Source of the DNA: Candidatus Heimdallarchaeota archaeon | GTDB lineage: Archaea; Asgardarchaeota; Heimdallarchaeia; Heimdallarchaeales; Heimdallarchaeaceae | Reading direction: 5' to 3' | NCBI GenBank assembly: GCA_016840095.1 | Contig: JAEOSZ010000001.1 | Coordinates: 1-62,410, forward strand | Length of the DNA: 62,410 nucleotides | Part shown: in pieces, positions 1-7,520 of the stretch | Position numbering within the stretch: position 1 is the first letter of the stretch | Layout: every line of letters starts with the position of its first letter | Made by a program: the position numbers and the translations under genes | Notes under the pieces: generated by a model | Seen by the model: only the letters and a program-made list of their open reading frames with translations | Databases searched by the model: none | Told to the model about the DNA's origin: nothing

Positions 1-615
1 TCACATCGACCTCACGGCTTGCTACCTCGATGTCGGCTCTTCCTAGCTTGGTGGTGATTCAGCCGCCAAGAGTGGGGTTGTTCGCCCATTAAAAGGGAAC
101 GTGAGCTGGGTTTAGACCGTTGTGAGATGGATTTAAGCTATAGTGAAGTTCTGTAGAAGTAGGCTAGTAATAGATACTTCAATTGAACTTCATCCAAGTA
201 TGTAAAAGTCTTTGATAGTTGTAAACCCCCCTTACGGGAAATCCCTTCTATCTAAGATCAATACTCGGGCTTAAATTCACGCAAAACAGGTTGGATTCTA
301 TCTGATGGTGCTGGCGGGCGATTGAGAGTAAAGTCTCCACAGTACGAGAGGAACAGGCGGCTGGGGCCTCTGGTGTACCGGTTATCCTAAAGGGTATTGC
401 CGGGTAGCTAAGCCCTCGTAGATAAGAGCGGAATGCATCAACGCTCGAAGCTACTCTCGAAACGAGTCGCCCACTCTGTAACCACATGAGGGGCCTGGTG
501 ACAGTAACCTTAGGTTATAGATGAGAGCGCGGAAAGAAGATCCGGTTGATAGAATTGGGGTGTACGCGTCGAGCTTCGGCGAGATGTTTAGCCCACAATC
601 ACTAATTGCTCAAGC
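1..615 (+). rRNA. 23S ribosomal RNA, 3' end (partial, intron-interrupted)
   Basis: Domain V and VI of large-subunit rRNA. The peptidyl-transferase segment GGGTTTAGACCG lies at 108-119, and the sarcin-ricin loop core AGTACGAGAGGAAC starts near 339. The segment GTACGCGTCGAGC near 562 and TTTAGCCCACAATCAC near 588 match the usual archaeal 23S 3' end. The exact 3' terminus is not visible; about 615 is estimated by alignment from memory. The gene runs in from the left edge. The helix 93 loop is interrupted by about 159 nt, listed separately. No 5S rRNA gene or tRNA follows before the next gene. Confidence 0.95.
128..286 (+). other. Probable archaeal intron in 23S rRNA (helix 93 loop, near E. coli 2601)
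   Basis: In known 23S rRNAs the sequence runs GTGAGA directly into CAGGTTGG. Here GTGAGA ends at 127 and CAGGTTGGATTCTATC begins at 287, so 159 nt are inserted; a 1-nt shift (127-285) is equally possible because of a shared A. The insert folds: ATTTAAGC (131-138) pairs with GCTTAAAT (269-276), and TGAAGTTC (144-151) pairs with GAACTTCA (185-192). A 4-bp pairing GTGA (122-125) with TCAC (277-280) is possible, but I could not draw a strict bulge-helix-bulge. No homing endonuclease is encoded. The helix 93 loop is in the peptidyl-transferase centre and is unlikely to tolerate such an insert in mature rRNA, so removal by the archaeal splicing endonuclease is inferred. Confidence 0.75.
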
Positions 616-755
616 GTAGATAGGTAAAATAGGAATCGGTTCGTCAGATTCTAGGAGAGTTATTGTCAGCTAACTTTGGTTTACTGAAACTTTTTTCATT
701 TTTTATAGATTGGTAAGATTTTTATCTAATAGTTATTTTAGTTAAATGACAAGAA

Positions 756-1301
756 ATGATGAAGAATAATTCACTTTGGCATCAAATTGAGACAGGACCA
801 AATCCTCCTGAAGAAGTATATGTTATTATTGAAAATCCTAAAAATAACAGAAACAAGTATGAATTAGGTAAGGATGGAGTTATCTATTTAGATCGTGTAC
901 TACATTCTGCTGTACATTTTCCTGGAGACTATGGATTAATCCCTCAGACATACTTTGAGGATGGTGATGCCTTAGATGTTCTAGTTTTAATTTCTGAACC
1001 TACATTTACTGGTTGTGTACTTAAAGCTAGACCTATAGGTATGATAAGGATGAAGGATGAAAAGGGACATGATGATAAGATTTTAGCAGTTGCATCTAAA
1101 GATCCATTCTTCCAAAGTGTATATAGCTTAGATGATGTATACCCGCATACATTGAATGAAATTGCTGAATTCTTTAAAACCTATAAAGGACTTGAATATG
1201 GAAAGGAAGTTGAAGTGGTTGGTTGGGATTCAAAAGAGGAAGCATTCAAAACAATAAGCCATTCGATGAAATTATACAAGGAATTATTTGATGAAAAATA
1301 A
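756..1301 (+). CDS. ppa: Inorganic pyrophosphatase, family I
   Basis: Soluble family I pyrophosphatase, hydrolysing pyrophosphate to two phosphates and so driving biosynthetic reactions forward. The 181-residue length is normal for the archaeal/bacterial hexameric form. The signature D69-G-D71-A-L-D74 is present, together with the YELGKDG and VHFPGDYG blocks that bind pyrophosphate and Mg2+. Two ATG codons lie in tandem at 756 and 759 and either may be used. It is a single gene downstream of the 23S rRNA, with a T-rich spacer before PEPCK. Nothing unusual is seen. Confidence 0.96.
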   Translation: MMKNNSLWHQIETGPNPPEEVYVIIENPKNNRNKYELGKDGVIYLDRVLHSAVHFPGDYGLIPQTYFEDGDALDVLVLISEPTFTGCVLKARPIGMIRMKDEKGHDDKILAVASKDPFFQSVYSLDDVYPHTLNEIAEFFKTYKGLEYGKEVEVVGWDSKEEAFKTISHSMKLYKELFDEK

Positions 1302-1433
1302 ATCATATCTGAATTCCCAAATATTTCTACATTTTTTTGAATTAATTTTCGTTGTCATAACGGAATAATTATAACCCTAGCTCATTTGAAGGTAACTCGA
1401 AAACTATTTAGTTTTAAGGAGACAGACTGTAAA

Positions 1434-3326
1434 ATGAGTCTTGAAAAGTGGATAGATAAAAAGGATTTGGAGAAGCTTAAAGCTTTGGAAAATCCTAAGG
1501 TTGAGAAAGTTATTGAAGAATATCTCACTCTTTGTAAACCAGTAAAAGCAGTGGTGATTGATGATTCACTTGAGGATATCGCTTTTGTACGCCAATTATC
1601 AATTGATAATAAGGAAGAAATGGAATTAGGTTTGGAAGGACAAACAGTACACTTTGATGGTTATTTTGATCAAGCTCGTGATAAACAAAATACACGACTT
1701 TTAGTTCCAACTGATGAGAAGGAGAAATACGGTCAGCATATCAATACAATAGACCGAGATGAGGGATTAAACGAAGTTCTAGAGATTATGGATGGAGTTA
1801 TGGAAGGAAAAACAGCAATTATTAGATTTTTCAGTCTAGGCCCAACAAATTCAAAATTTTCACTCTGTGCTTTACAAATTACAGATTCAGCTTATGTTGC
1901 TCATTCTGAAGATTTATTGTATAGACAAGGTTACGAACAGTTCAAGAGATTAGAAGGTTCAGAAGACTTTTTCTATTTCATTCATTCTGCAGGAGAGTTA
2001 ACTGACAAATATGTAACAAAGAATGTTGACAAAAGACGTATTTACATTGACTTACAAGAAAATAGAGTCTTAACAGTCAATAACCAATATGCAGGAAACA
2101 GTTTAGGTTTGAAAAAACTAGCTCTTCGTCTGGCAATAAACAAAGCAGTTCATGAAGATTGGTTAACTGAGCATATGTTCATTAGTGCTATTTGGCCATT
2201 GGATAAAAGCAGAAAGACATACTTCCTTGGAGCATTTCCAAGTGCATGTGGAAAAACAAGTACTGCTATGGTACCTGGAAATACTATTGTAGGAGATGAT
2301 ATCGCTTATCTCCGTATCTATGATAGTGGTGAAGTTAGAGCAGTTAATATAGAACGAGGAATTTTTGGTATCATCAAAGATGTCAGTCCAAAAGATGATC
2401 CAGTAATTTATGAAAGCTTAATGTCTCCCAGGGAAACTATATTCTCTAACATATTGGTTTCAGAAGGAAGACCATACTGGATGGGAATGGGTAAACAAGT
2501 ATCAATACCTGAAAGAGGAATAAATTGGACCTCTTCAAAACTTGGTGAATGGGAAGCAGGTATGTGTTGTGATGATGACGGAAACGTATTCAAATTTTCA
2601 CATCCAAACGCTCGCTACACAATAAGATTAGAAGAATTAGAAAACGTAGATGAAGCACTTCATGATCCTGATGGTGTAGAAGTTTCAGCAATTATATACG
2701 GAGGAAGAGATAGTGATACTTCTGTTCCTGTTTATGAATCTTTTAGTTGGAAACATGGTGTTTACATAGGAGCTTCTGTAGAATCTGAAACAACTGCTGC
2801 CACTTTAGGAAAAGCAGGAGTAAGAAAACATCAACCTATGGCTAATCTTGATTTCATTGTTGTGCCGCTAGGAGAGTACTTAGATGCACATTTAGATTTC
2901 GGAAAGCGAATTGCCCCAGAAAAAGTACCAAGGATATTTTCAACAAATTACTTCCTAAAAGATAAAAGAGGAAATTATATTGATGAAATTCTAGACAAGA
3001 AAATTTGGTTGCTTTGGGCTGAGAAAAGAGTTCATGGTGAATGCTCTGCAATAGAAACTCCAATAGGTTATATACCAGAATTTGAAGATATCAAGAAATT
3101 ATTCAAAGATGCTTTCGATTTCGAATACAGTAAAGAAAGATATGAAACAGAGTTTTCTATAAGAGTTCAGAAATTCTTGGAGAAAATTGAAAGAATAGAA
3201 ACAATATTCAGAAATGAAAGAGATGTTCCTAAAGAATTCTTTACAGAATTGGAAAACCAAAGAAAGAGATTACTTGAAGCTAGAGAAAAACATGGAATGG
3301 ATGTAATATCACCATTCCTTTTCTAA
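1434..3326 (+). CDS. pckG: Phosphoenolpyruvate carboxykinase (GTP)
   Basis: GTP-dependent PEPCK, interconverting oxaloacetate and phosphoenolpyruvate in gluconeogenesis or anaplerosis. The phosphate-binding loop is the GTP-class form PSACGKTST near residues 268-276, not the ATP-class form. The 630-residue length fits the family. The frame stays open upstream to a TTG at 1386, but the ATG at 1434 is preceded by AAGGAGA at 1417-1423 with normal spacing, so I take 1434. The C-terminal 60 residues are highly charged and probably helical. It stands alone on the plus strand. Confidence 0.95.
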   Translation: MSLEKWIDKKDLEKLKALENPKVEKVIEEYLTLCKPVKAVVIDDSLEDIAFVRQLSIDNKEEMELGLEGQTVHFDGYFDQARDKQNTRLLVPTDEKEKYGQHINTIDRDEGLNEVLEIMDGVMEGKTAIIRFFSLGPTNSKFSLCALQITDSAYVAHSEDLLYRQGYEQFKRLEGSEDFFYFIHSAGELTDKYVTKNVDKRRIYIDLQENRVLTVNNQYAGNSLGLKKLALRLAINKAVHEDWLTEHMFISAIWPLDKSRKTYFLGAFPSACGKTSTAMVPGNTIVGDDIAYLRIYDSGEVRAVNIERGIFGIIKDVSPKDDPVIYESLMSPRETIFSNILVSEGRPYWMGMGKQVSIPERGINWTSSKLGEWEAGMCCDDDGNVFKFSHPNARYTIRLEELENVDEALHDPDGVEVSAIIYGGRDSDTSVPVYESFSWKHGVYIGASVESETTAATLGKAGVRKHQPMANLDFIVVPLGEYLDAHLDFGKRIAPEKVPRIFSTNYFLKDKRGNYIDEILDKKIWLLWAEKRVHGECSAIETPIGYIPEFEDIKKLFKDAFDFEYSKERYETEFSIRVQKFLEKIERIETIFRNERDVPKEFFTELENQRKRLLEAREKHGMDVISPFLF

Positions 3327-3396
3327 TTTTAACATAACATACCATGAAACAATTGTGGAGAATAAATAGTAAAGTAAAGATATATTACTGATTAAA

Positions 3397-3612
3397 TTGA
3401 CTCTAAGCTATGGCTACAAAGATGAAGAGGAGAAAAAGAAGATCAGTAAATTTGCAATTATCAACTGTGCTATTGGAATACCCACAATTTCTTTTTTAAT
3501 TTTATTTTTGGCTAAAGGATTTTTATCTAACTATGTTGCTTTGACAAGTTCAGCTATAGGATTACTATCACTTGGTATCGCTTATTCCATCTACAAAATG
3601 ATTAGAAAATAG
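3397..3612 (+). CDS. Small two-helix membrane protein, unknown function
   Basis: A 71-residue protein with a charged N-terminus (DEEEKKK) followed by two hydrophobic stretches, about residues 20-41 and 46-65, ending in a basic tail (KMIRK). Both ends are predicted on the cytoplasmic side. The start is a TTG at 3397; no in-frame ATG exists. No family is recognised. It sits 70 bp after PEPCK and may be co-transcribed, but nothing ties it to PEPCK function. Confidence 0.5.
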   Translation: MTLSYGYKDEEEKKKISKFAIINCAIGIPTISFLILFLAKGFLSNYVALTSSAIGLLSLGIAYSIYKMIRK

Positions 3613-3728
3613 GCTATTTTTTACAATCCATTTTTTCTATTGAAAATTGTTCTAGACACAGTTTAAAGCAACTTTTAATATGGTATTTTCACCTCAAACA
3701 GCTGATTTATCGAAAAGTACGGCTTAAA

Positions 3729-3802
3729 CCGACAAAAAGCGTGTAATTTCATTCTGTAAGCTCATAATTTCGGCATTCCAAGCTCAATAAGCTTTTTGTC
3801 GG
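3729..3802 (+). repeat. Long-range inverted repeat in a 396-bp gap (possible structured RNA or regulatory element)
   Basis: CCGACAAAAAGC at 3729-3740 is perfectly complementary to GCTTTTTGTCGG at 3791-3802 across a 50-nt loop. The loop contains two copies of AAGCTCA. The gap from 3613 to 4008 has no convincing coding frame and is otherwise AT-rich. No T-run follows the right arm directly, so it is not an obvious terminator. It could be a small RNA, a leader for the next gene or a decayed mobile-element end. Confidence 0.4.
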
Positions 3803-4008
3803 GAGTTTTACAAAGAGATATTCTATCAAGAGGATTTCAGCTTAATAATATCATTCTAGGAAAGATGAAAAAAACAGCTAAATAAACCGCAATCAAATAT
3901 CTAGATAAAGGCTGTAATCACACAATATTATTCCAAGTTTAAATATTCAATTAAACAGTATAAGGTAATACAGAATATGTATTAGTTAATCTGCGTGTGT
4001 GAGATGTT

Positions 4009-4944
4009 ATGAAATATGTCCCAAAGCACTATCTATTATCTAATCCAGTGTTTTGGGACCCAATTTTTATCAGATGGGATTATACTGAATCGATATTACT
4101 AACAGCTTATGATCTATTAAGAAACGATAAAATAATCTATTCTTTACATAGTGAATCATTAACACTTAAAGAGCTAATGAGGGAGAATGGTTTTCCTAAA
4201 GACACTAAAATTCTAGCAGACACAGGAATTTTCATGCTTGAATGGTTTAAACTAGTTAAAGGGAAAACATTTAGTCAAGACCACTCAAGAATCACTTTAC
4301 CAATTGAAGAAGTGCTTGAAGCTTACGAATTGATAGATCCAGATTTAATGATAGCTCCTGATGAAATTATACTACCAAAGGACTCTGACAAAGTAATACA
4401 ACAGAAAATAGAAAGAATGAAGACAAATATTATTCAAACTCTAGAACGTTTTCCAAAGAGTAACGTGATAGGAGTCATCCAAGGAGTTACCAATAGCATA
4501 ATGGATGAATTGTATGAATTTGAGAAAGAGCATGGAATTTCAATATTCGCTCGGGGAGGGCTCATACCTATCAAAAGAAAAAACAATTTGTATTGCGATA
4601 CAATTAGATATTCTAGAGAATTAACAAAAGAAAGTTATCTTCATGCATTTGGAATAGTGGATCTAAATCAAATCAAATGCTATGGAAGATGTGCGGATAT
4701 TGATTCATTTGATAGTACTATTGCAAGAGCTTTAACTGCAGAATTATTTTTTGTTGATGATAATCTCATAAAACATAGGTTTAGTGAGGATGTCCTAACT
4801 AAATGTGAATGCTATTTTTGTGATAGATTAAGATCACTACGTCTGGAAAACTATGAATATCCAGGACGATCTGTTTTGGAAAAACTGTATCTCCATAATG
4901 TAATTTCAATCTATAATTACTGTGACAATGTAAAATGCTTCTAA
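4009..4944 (+). CDS. tRNA-guanine transglycosylase-fold protein, DpdA-like
   Basis: A 311-residue TGT-superfamily protein, clearly separate from the standard TgtA also present at 21315-22889. Recognisable landmarks are D71-T-G-I-F-M in place of the catalytic DSG(A/S)(Y/F)Q, an APDE block (117-120), IQGVTNS (158-164), FARGGLIP (180-187), a D232-S-F-D235 block matching the second catalytic aspartate, and a zinc site C266-x-C268-x2-C271 with H296. Canonical TGTs exchange guanine for a 7-deazaguanine base in tRNA. Divergent relatives such as DpdA do this in DNA. The altered first motif and short length favour the DpdA-like group, but no other dpd genes are adjacent, so the substrate (DNA or tRNA) is open. 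Confidence 0.65.
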   Translation: MKYVPKHYLLSNPVFWDPIFIRWDYTESILLTAYDLLRNDKIIYSLHSESLTLKELMRENGFPKDTKILADTGIFMLEWFKLVKGKTFSQDHSRITLPIEEVLEAYELIDPDLMIAPDEIILPKDSDKVIQQKIERMKTNIIQTLERFPKSNVIGVIQGVTNSIMDELYEFEKEHGISIFARGGLIPIKRKNNLYCDTIRYSRELTKESYLHAFGIVDLNQIKCYGRCADIDSFDSTIARALTAELFFVDDNLIKHRFSEDVLTKCECYFCDRLRSLRLENYEYPGRSVLEKLYLHNVISIYNYCDNVKCF

Positions 4945-5037
4945 TGAGATAACGAAAGGTTTTACGTTAAAATTAAAAAGATATGGAGAAGGAAATATTA
5001 CATAAATAATACATTAATAATTCTAGCTTAATACACT

Positions 5038-5619
5038 ATGTTTCTGCTGGTAATCTTTTTAACTCAAATATCTTCACATCAATTAATGCTGGACGAAATA
5101 AGAGAACTACTAAAACGAATTGATCAGATCGTTGAATCTGAAGTAAGAAGAAAAGAAGATCAAATAGATGATCTTAAAGAAAGAATTAGTATGTTTCAAG
5201 ATTCAGAAGAGAATTTAACATCTATTCATTCACAGGTTAAGGAAATTACAATTGAATTAGATACTTTCAAAGAAAGAAGCAGAGAATTACAAAGAAAAAT
5301 AGATGAACTCTCACCTCTAGAAGAAAGATGTACTTCTTTGGAAGAACAAACTAAGAAATTAAAACTTCAACAGGAGGGATATATCTTTACAATTAAAGTA
5401 ATTTCAAAATGGATCCCAAGCCAGAAGGAAAATATAGATGTTCTTGTTGCATTGGCATCATCCCCAAATCATCAATCAACTTTCAAGAGTCTGCATAAAG
5501 AAACAACAATACCTGCTGTTACTTTGAAGAACAGAGTGATGCCAATACTGGCTGACAACTCTTTAGTAAAAATAGATGGAGATAAAATAACTTTGACTAT
5601 TTCTGAGCTAGAAGATTAA
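5038..5619 (+). CDS. Coiled-coil protein with C-terminal winged-helix-like domain
   Basis: 193 residues. Residues about 17-118 are a nearly continuous charged coiled coil rich in E, K and R heptads. Residues about 130-190 look like a small winged helix: helices around VLVALASSPNHQ, a recognition-helix-like TTIPAVTLKNRVMPIL segment, then a short beta wing (LVKIDGDKITLT). The ATG at 5038 lies about 30 nt after an AT-rich TATA-like stretch near 5000-5010 and could be leaderless. A second ATG at 5086 would remove a hydrophobic 16-residue lead. It lies just upstream of the pilin-like gene, but no functional link is shown. Confidence 0.5.
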   Translation: MFLLVIFLTQISSHQLMLDEIRELLKRIDQIVESEVRRKEDQIDDLKERISMFQDSEENLTSIHSQVKEITIELDTFKERSRELQRKIDELSPLEERCTSLEEQTKKLKLQQEGYIFTIKVISKWIPSQKENIDVLVALASSPNHQSTFKSLHKETTIPAVTLKNRVMPILADNSLVKIDGDKITLTISELED

Positions 5620-5676
5620 TAATTTGCGTGCGAAGTTCCATAAAATTAAATAAGACTAAGAATAAACTATTCTTAC

Positions 5677-6489
5677 ATGATGAAACTTGTCAAATCAAAG
5701 CGAGGAGTATCCAATATTATATCCACCCTTGTTATATTTACTGTAATGGTTAGTGCTTTAGGTCTAGCTTTTTCACAGGTGGTTCCCTCTCTAGAAAGAT
5801 TTCAAACAGAAAGTGATATGATAACAGCAACAAATTCGTTTCTATCATTTGACTCAGAAATTAAAAAACTAATCTCAGCTCCTGGTAACACATCAAGCGT
5901 AATTAGGTATAATGTAGATAGTGGAATTCTTGATTTGACAGAAGAAATAGAAAATCAGCTAACTATTACTTCAGGAGGAGTGCAATTATTTAATTATACA
6001 TACTCTCCAGGTGAAGTTCATTACAGACTTGATGGCAATTTTAAGGGCTCTGGAGGTCAAATTTATGTATTCGGAAACCCAAATTTGTTAGTATATTCCA
6101 TTAATAGAACTACACAGATTACTAATATTGCTCATCAATCATTTGATGGATATAAAGTGTTGAGATTATTCTACAGCGCCTACATTAATATAGAAAAAGT
6201 AACTGATACAGAAATTGAAATTAATTTTATGATTTTCAATTTGAAAACAACTAAGACTGTTGAAGGACAAGGTGAATATTTCCCAATAATCAATACTGCA
6301 AGTAAAATTATGATTACAAAAGAAAGCCAAACAACAGATTTTTATGATTTAGGAACAAGAAATGATGATCTAAGTATAACAGCTTCATCAACTGGATTCT
6401 TACAAAATATTGTTTATCCAATTGCTCCGGAAACATTTCATTTGACACTAAACATAGTCCAAATAAACATAGATTTTAGTACAGTTTAG
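5677..6489 (+). CDS. Archaeal type IV pilin-like secreted protein
   Basis: 270 residues with a class III (prepilin) signal: a basic start MMKLVKSKRG, a G|VS cleavage site after residue 10, and an uninterrupted hydrophobic helix VSNIISTLVIFTVMVSALGL. The rest is a beta-rich extracytoplasmic domain. This is the layout of archaeal pilins and related surface proteins processed by PibD/FlaK-type peptidase and assembled by a PilB/TadC-type machine; neither is in this window. It may be a minor pilin or an anchored surface protein. A hairpin terminator follows directly. Confidence 0.65.
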   Translation: MMKLVKSKRGVSNIISTLVIFTVMVSALGLAFSQVVPSLERFQTESDMITATNSFLSFDSEIKKLISAPGNTSSVIRYNVDSGILDLTEEIENQLTITSGGVQLFNYTYSPGEVHYRLDGNFKGSGGQIYVFGNPNLLVYSINRTTQITNIAHQSFDGYKVLRLFYSAYINIEKVTDTEIEINFMIFNLKTTKTVEGQGEYFPIINTASKIMITKESQTTDFYDLGTRNDDLSITASSTGFLQNIVYPIAPETFHLTLNIVQINIDFSTV

Positions 6490-6490
6490 A

Positions 6491-6512
6491 AAACCATCAC
6501 TGGTTTTTCTTT
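6491..6512 (+). terminator. Hairpin and T-tract terminator after the pilin-like gene
   Basis: AAACCA (6491-6496), loop TCAC, TGGTTT (6501-6506), then a T-rich run TTTCTTTTAT. It begins two bases after the stop region of the pilin-like gene. The stem is short but the T-run makes it a credible archaeal termination signal. Confidence 0.55.
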
Positions 6513-6560
6513 TATATAATTCAAAGATGTATTTATATTATCGAAAAGTCATATTATACC

Positions 6561-6634
6561 AGCGAAGTTTTCTCGTGTGGGACTAGACTTATGGTATAGA
6601 GCCTTGGATGAAAGTCTCACTTCGAAACTTCGCT
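6561..6634 (+). other. Long hairpin upstream of the ABC exporter operon
   Basis: AGCGAAGTTT (6561-6570) pairs perfectly with AAACTTCGCT (6625-6634). Inside, GTGGGACT (6577-6584) pairs with AGTCTCAC (6613-6620) with one G-U, giving two stacked stems and an apical loop. It lies 73 nt before the preferred ATG of the ABC ATPase and no T-run follows. It may be a structured 5' leader (regulatory RNA) or a protein-binding inverted repeat; the sequence alone does not decide. Confidence 0.45.
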
Positions 6635-6706
6635 ATCATTTCTATTTCTACTCAAAATAAATATGTTCATAAAGGTTTAACATTGAATATTTGTTGGTTA
6701 TTTCAT

Positions 6707-7498
6707 ATGGACCAAATAGTGAGATTTGATAAGGTATCAAAAAAATTTCAATTGTTTTGGGAAGATGTAGTTATCTTCGAAGAAGTAAATCTAGATATCA
6801 GTAGAAACGAGCTTGTGCTCCTTTATGGTCCAAGTGGAAGTGGAAAAACAACCCTACTTAATCTCTTAACTGGATTATTGCATCCAGATGAAGGTGAGAT
6901 ACAAGTAGCTGGGTTATTTATTGATCTAATACCTGAAAAGGAAAAATCAGATTTTAGATCAAATTACTTTGGTCTAGTATTTCAAGAAAACAATCTAGTA
7001 TCAACTCTAACTGTAAAGGAAAATATCATTCTCTTTCAGGAACTATGTGGTTTTGAAACTGAGGGAAAGGAAGAAAAGATTGACTTACTATTAGAGAAGC
7101 TTGGCATAGATCATAGAAAAGATAGTTTTCCTGCTCAGCTTAGTGGTGGGGAGAAGAAAAGAGTTGCCATAGCAAGAGCATTATCAAATGATCCTTTTAT
7201 TCTCATTTTAGATGAACCAACTGGTAATCTTGATAGAGAATCAGCTGTCGAGCTTTGTAATATGATAGAGGAGCTCTTCTTAACGACAGATATCACAATA
7301 ATAGTTGCTTCACACGATGAAAAAATGAATGATATCGCAACATTAGTGTATAGAGTTGGAGAAAAACAAGTCAAACTAGAAGATGAATATAATGAAAGAA
7401 GGAAGGGAGAAGAAATGAAATATCGTCCAATAGACTCTCTAGAAAGAGGAAAGGAAGATATGTTCTTGGAAGAAGAAATGTTAGACTTAGAAGAGTAA
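6707..7498 (+). CDS. ABC transporter ATP-binding protein (LolD/MacB type)
   Basis: 263-residue nucleotide-binding domain. Walker A GPSGSGKTT at residues 41-49, signature LSGGEKKR near 145, and Walker B with LILDEPTGNLD are all intact. This type pairs with FtsX-fold permeases and couples ATP hydrolysis to extracytoplasmic mechanical work or export of lipids, peptides or lipoproteins. The frame is open upstream to 6608, but that segment overlaps the long hairpin and is not ABC-like. ATG 6707 starts exactly where family proteins begin (MDQIVRFDKVSKKF). The last 25 residues form an acidic, glutamate-rich tail. The permease follows 22 bp later. Confidence 0.93.
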   Translation: MDQIVRFDKVSKKFQLFWEDVVIFEEVNLDISRNELVLLYGPSGSGKTTLLNLLTGLLHPDEGEIQVAGLFIDLIPEKEKSDFRSNYFGLVFQENNLVSTLTVKENIILFQELCGFETEGKEEKIDLLLEKLGIDHRKDSFPAQLSGGEKKRVAIARALSNDPFILILDEPTGNLDRESAVELCNMIEELFLTTDITIIVASHDEKMNDIATLVYRVGEKQVKLEDEYNERRKGEEMKYRPIDSLERGKEDMFLEEEMLDLEE

Positions 7499-7520
7499 GA
7501 AAAGACTAGAAGTTGATATT

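Noticed and set aside
248..487. Open frame on the minus strand across the 23S rRNA
   Set aside because: Lies fully in conserved rRNA sequence including the sarcin-ricin loop; no gene is expected.
620..755. 5S rRNA gene after the 23S gene
   Set aside because: The spacer is AT-rich and lacks 5S-like segments; 5S must be elsewhere.
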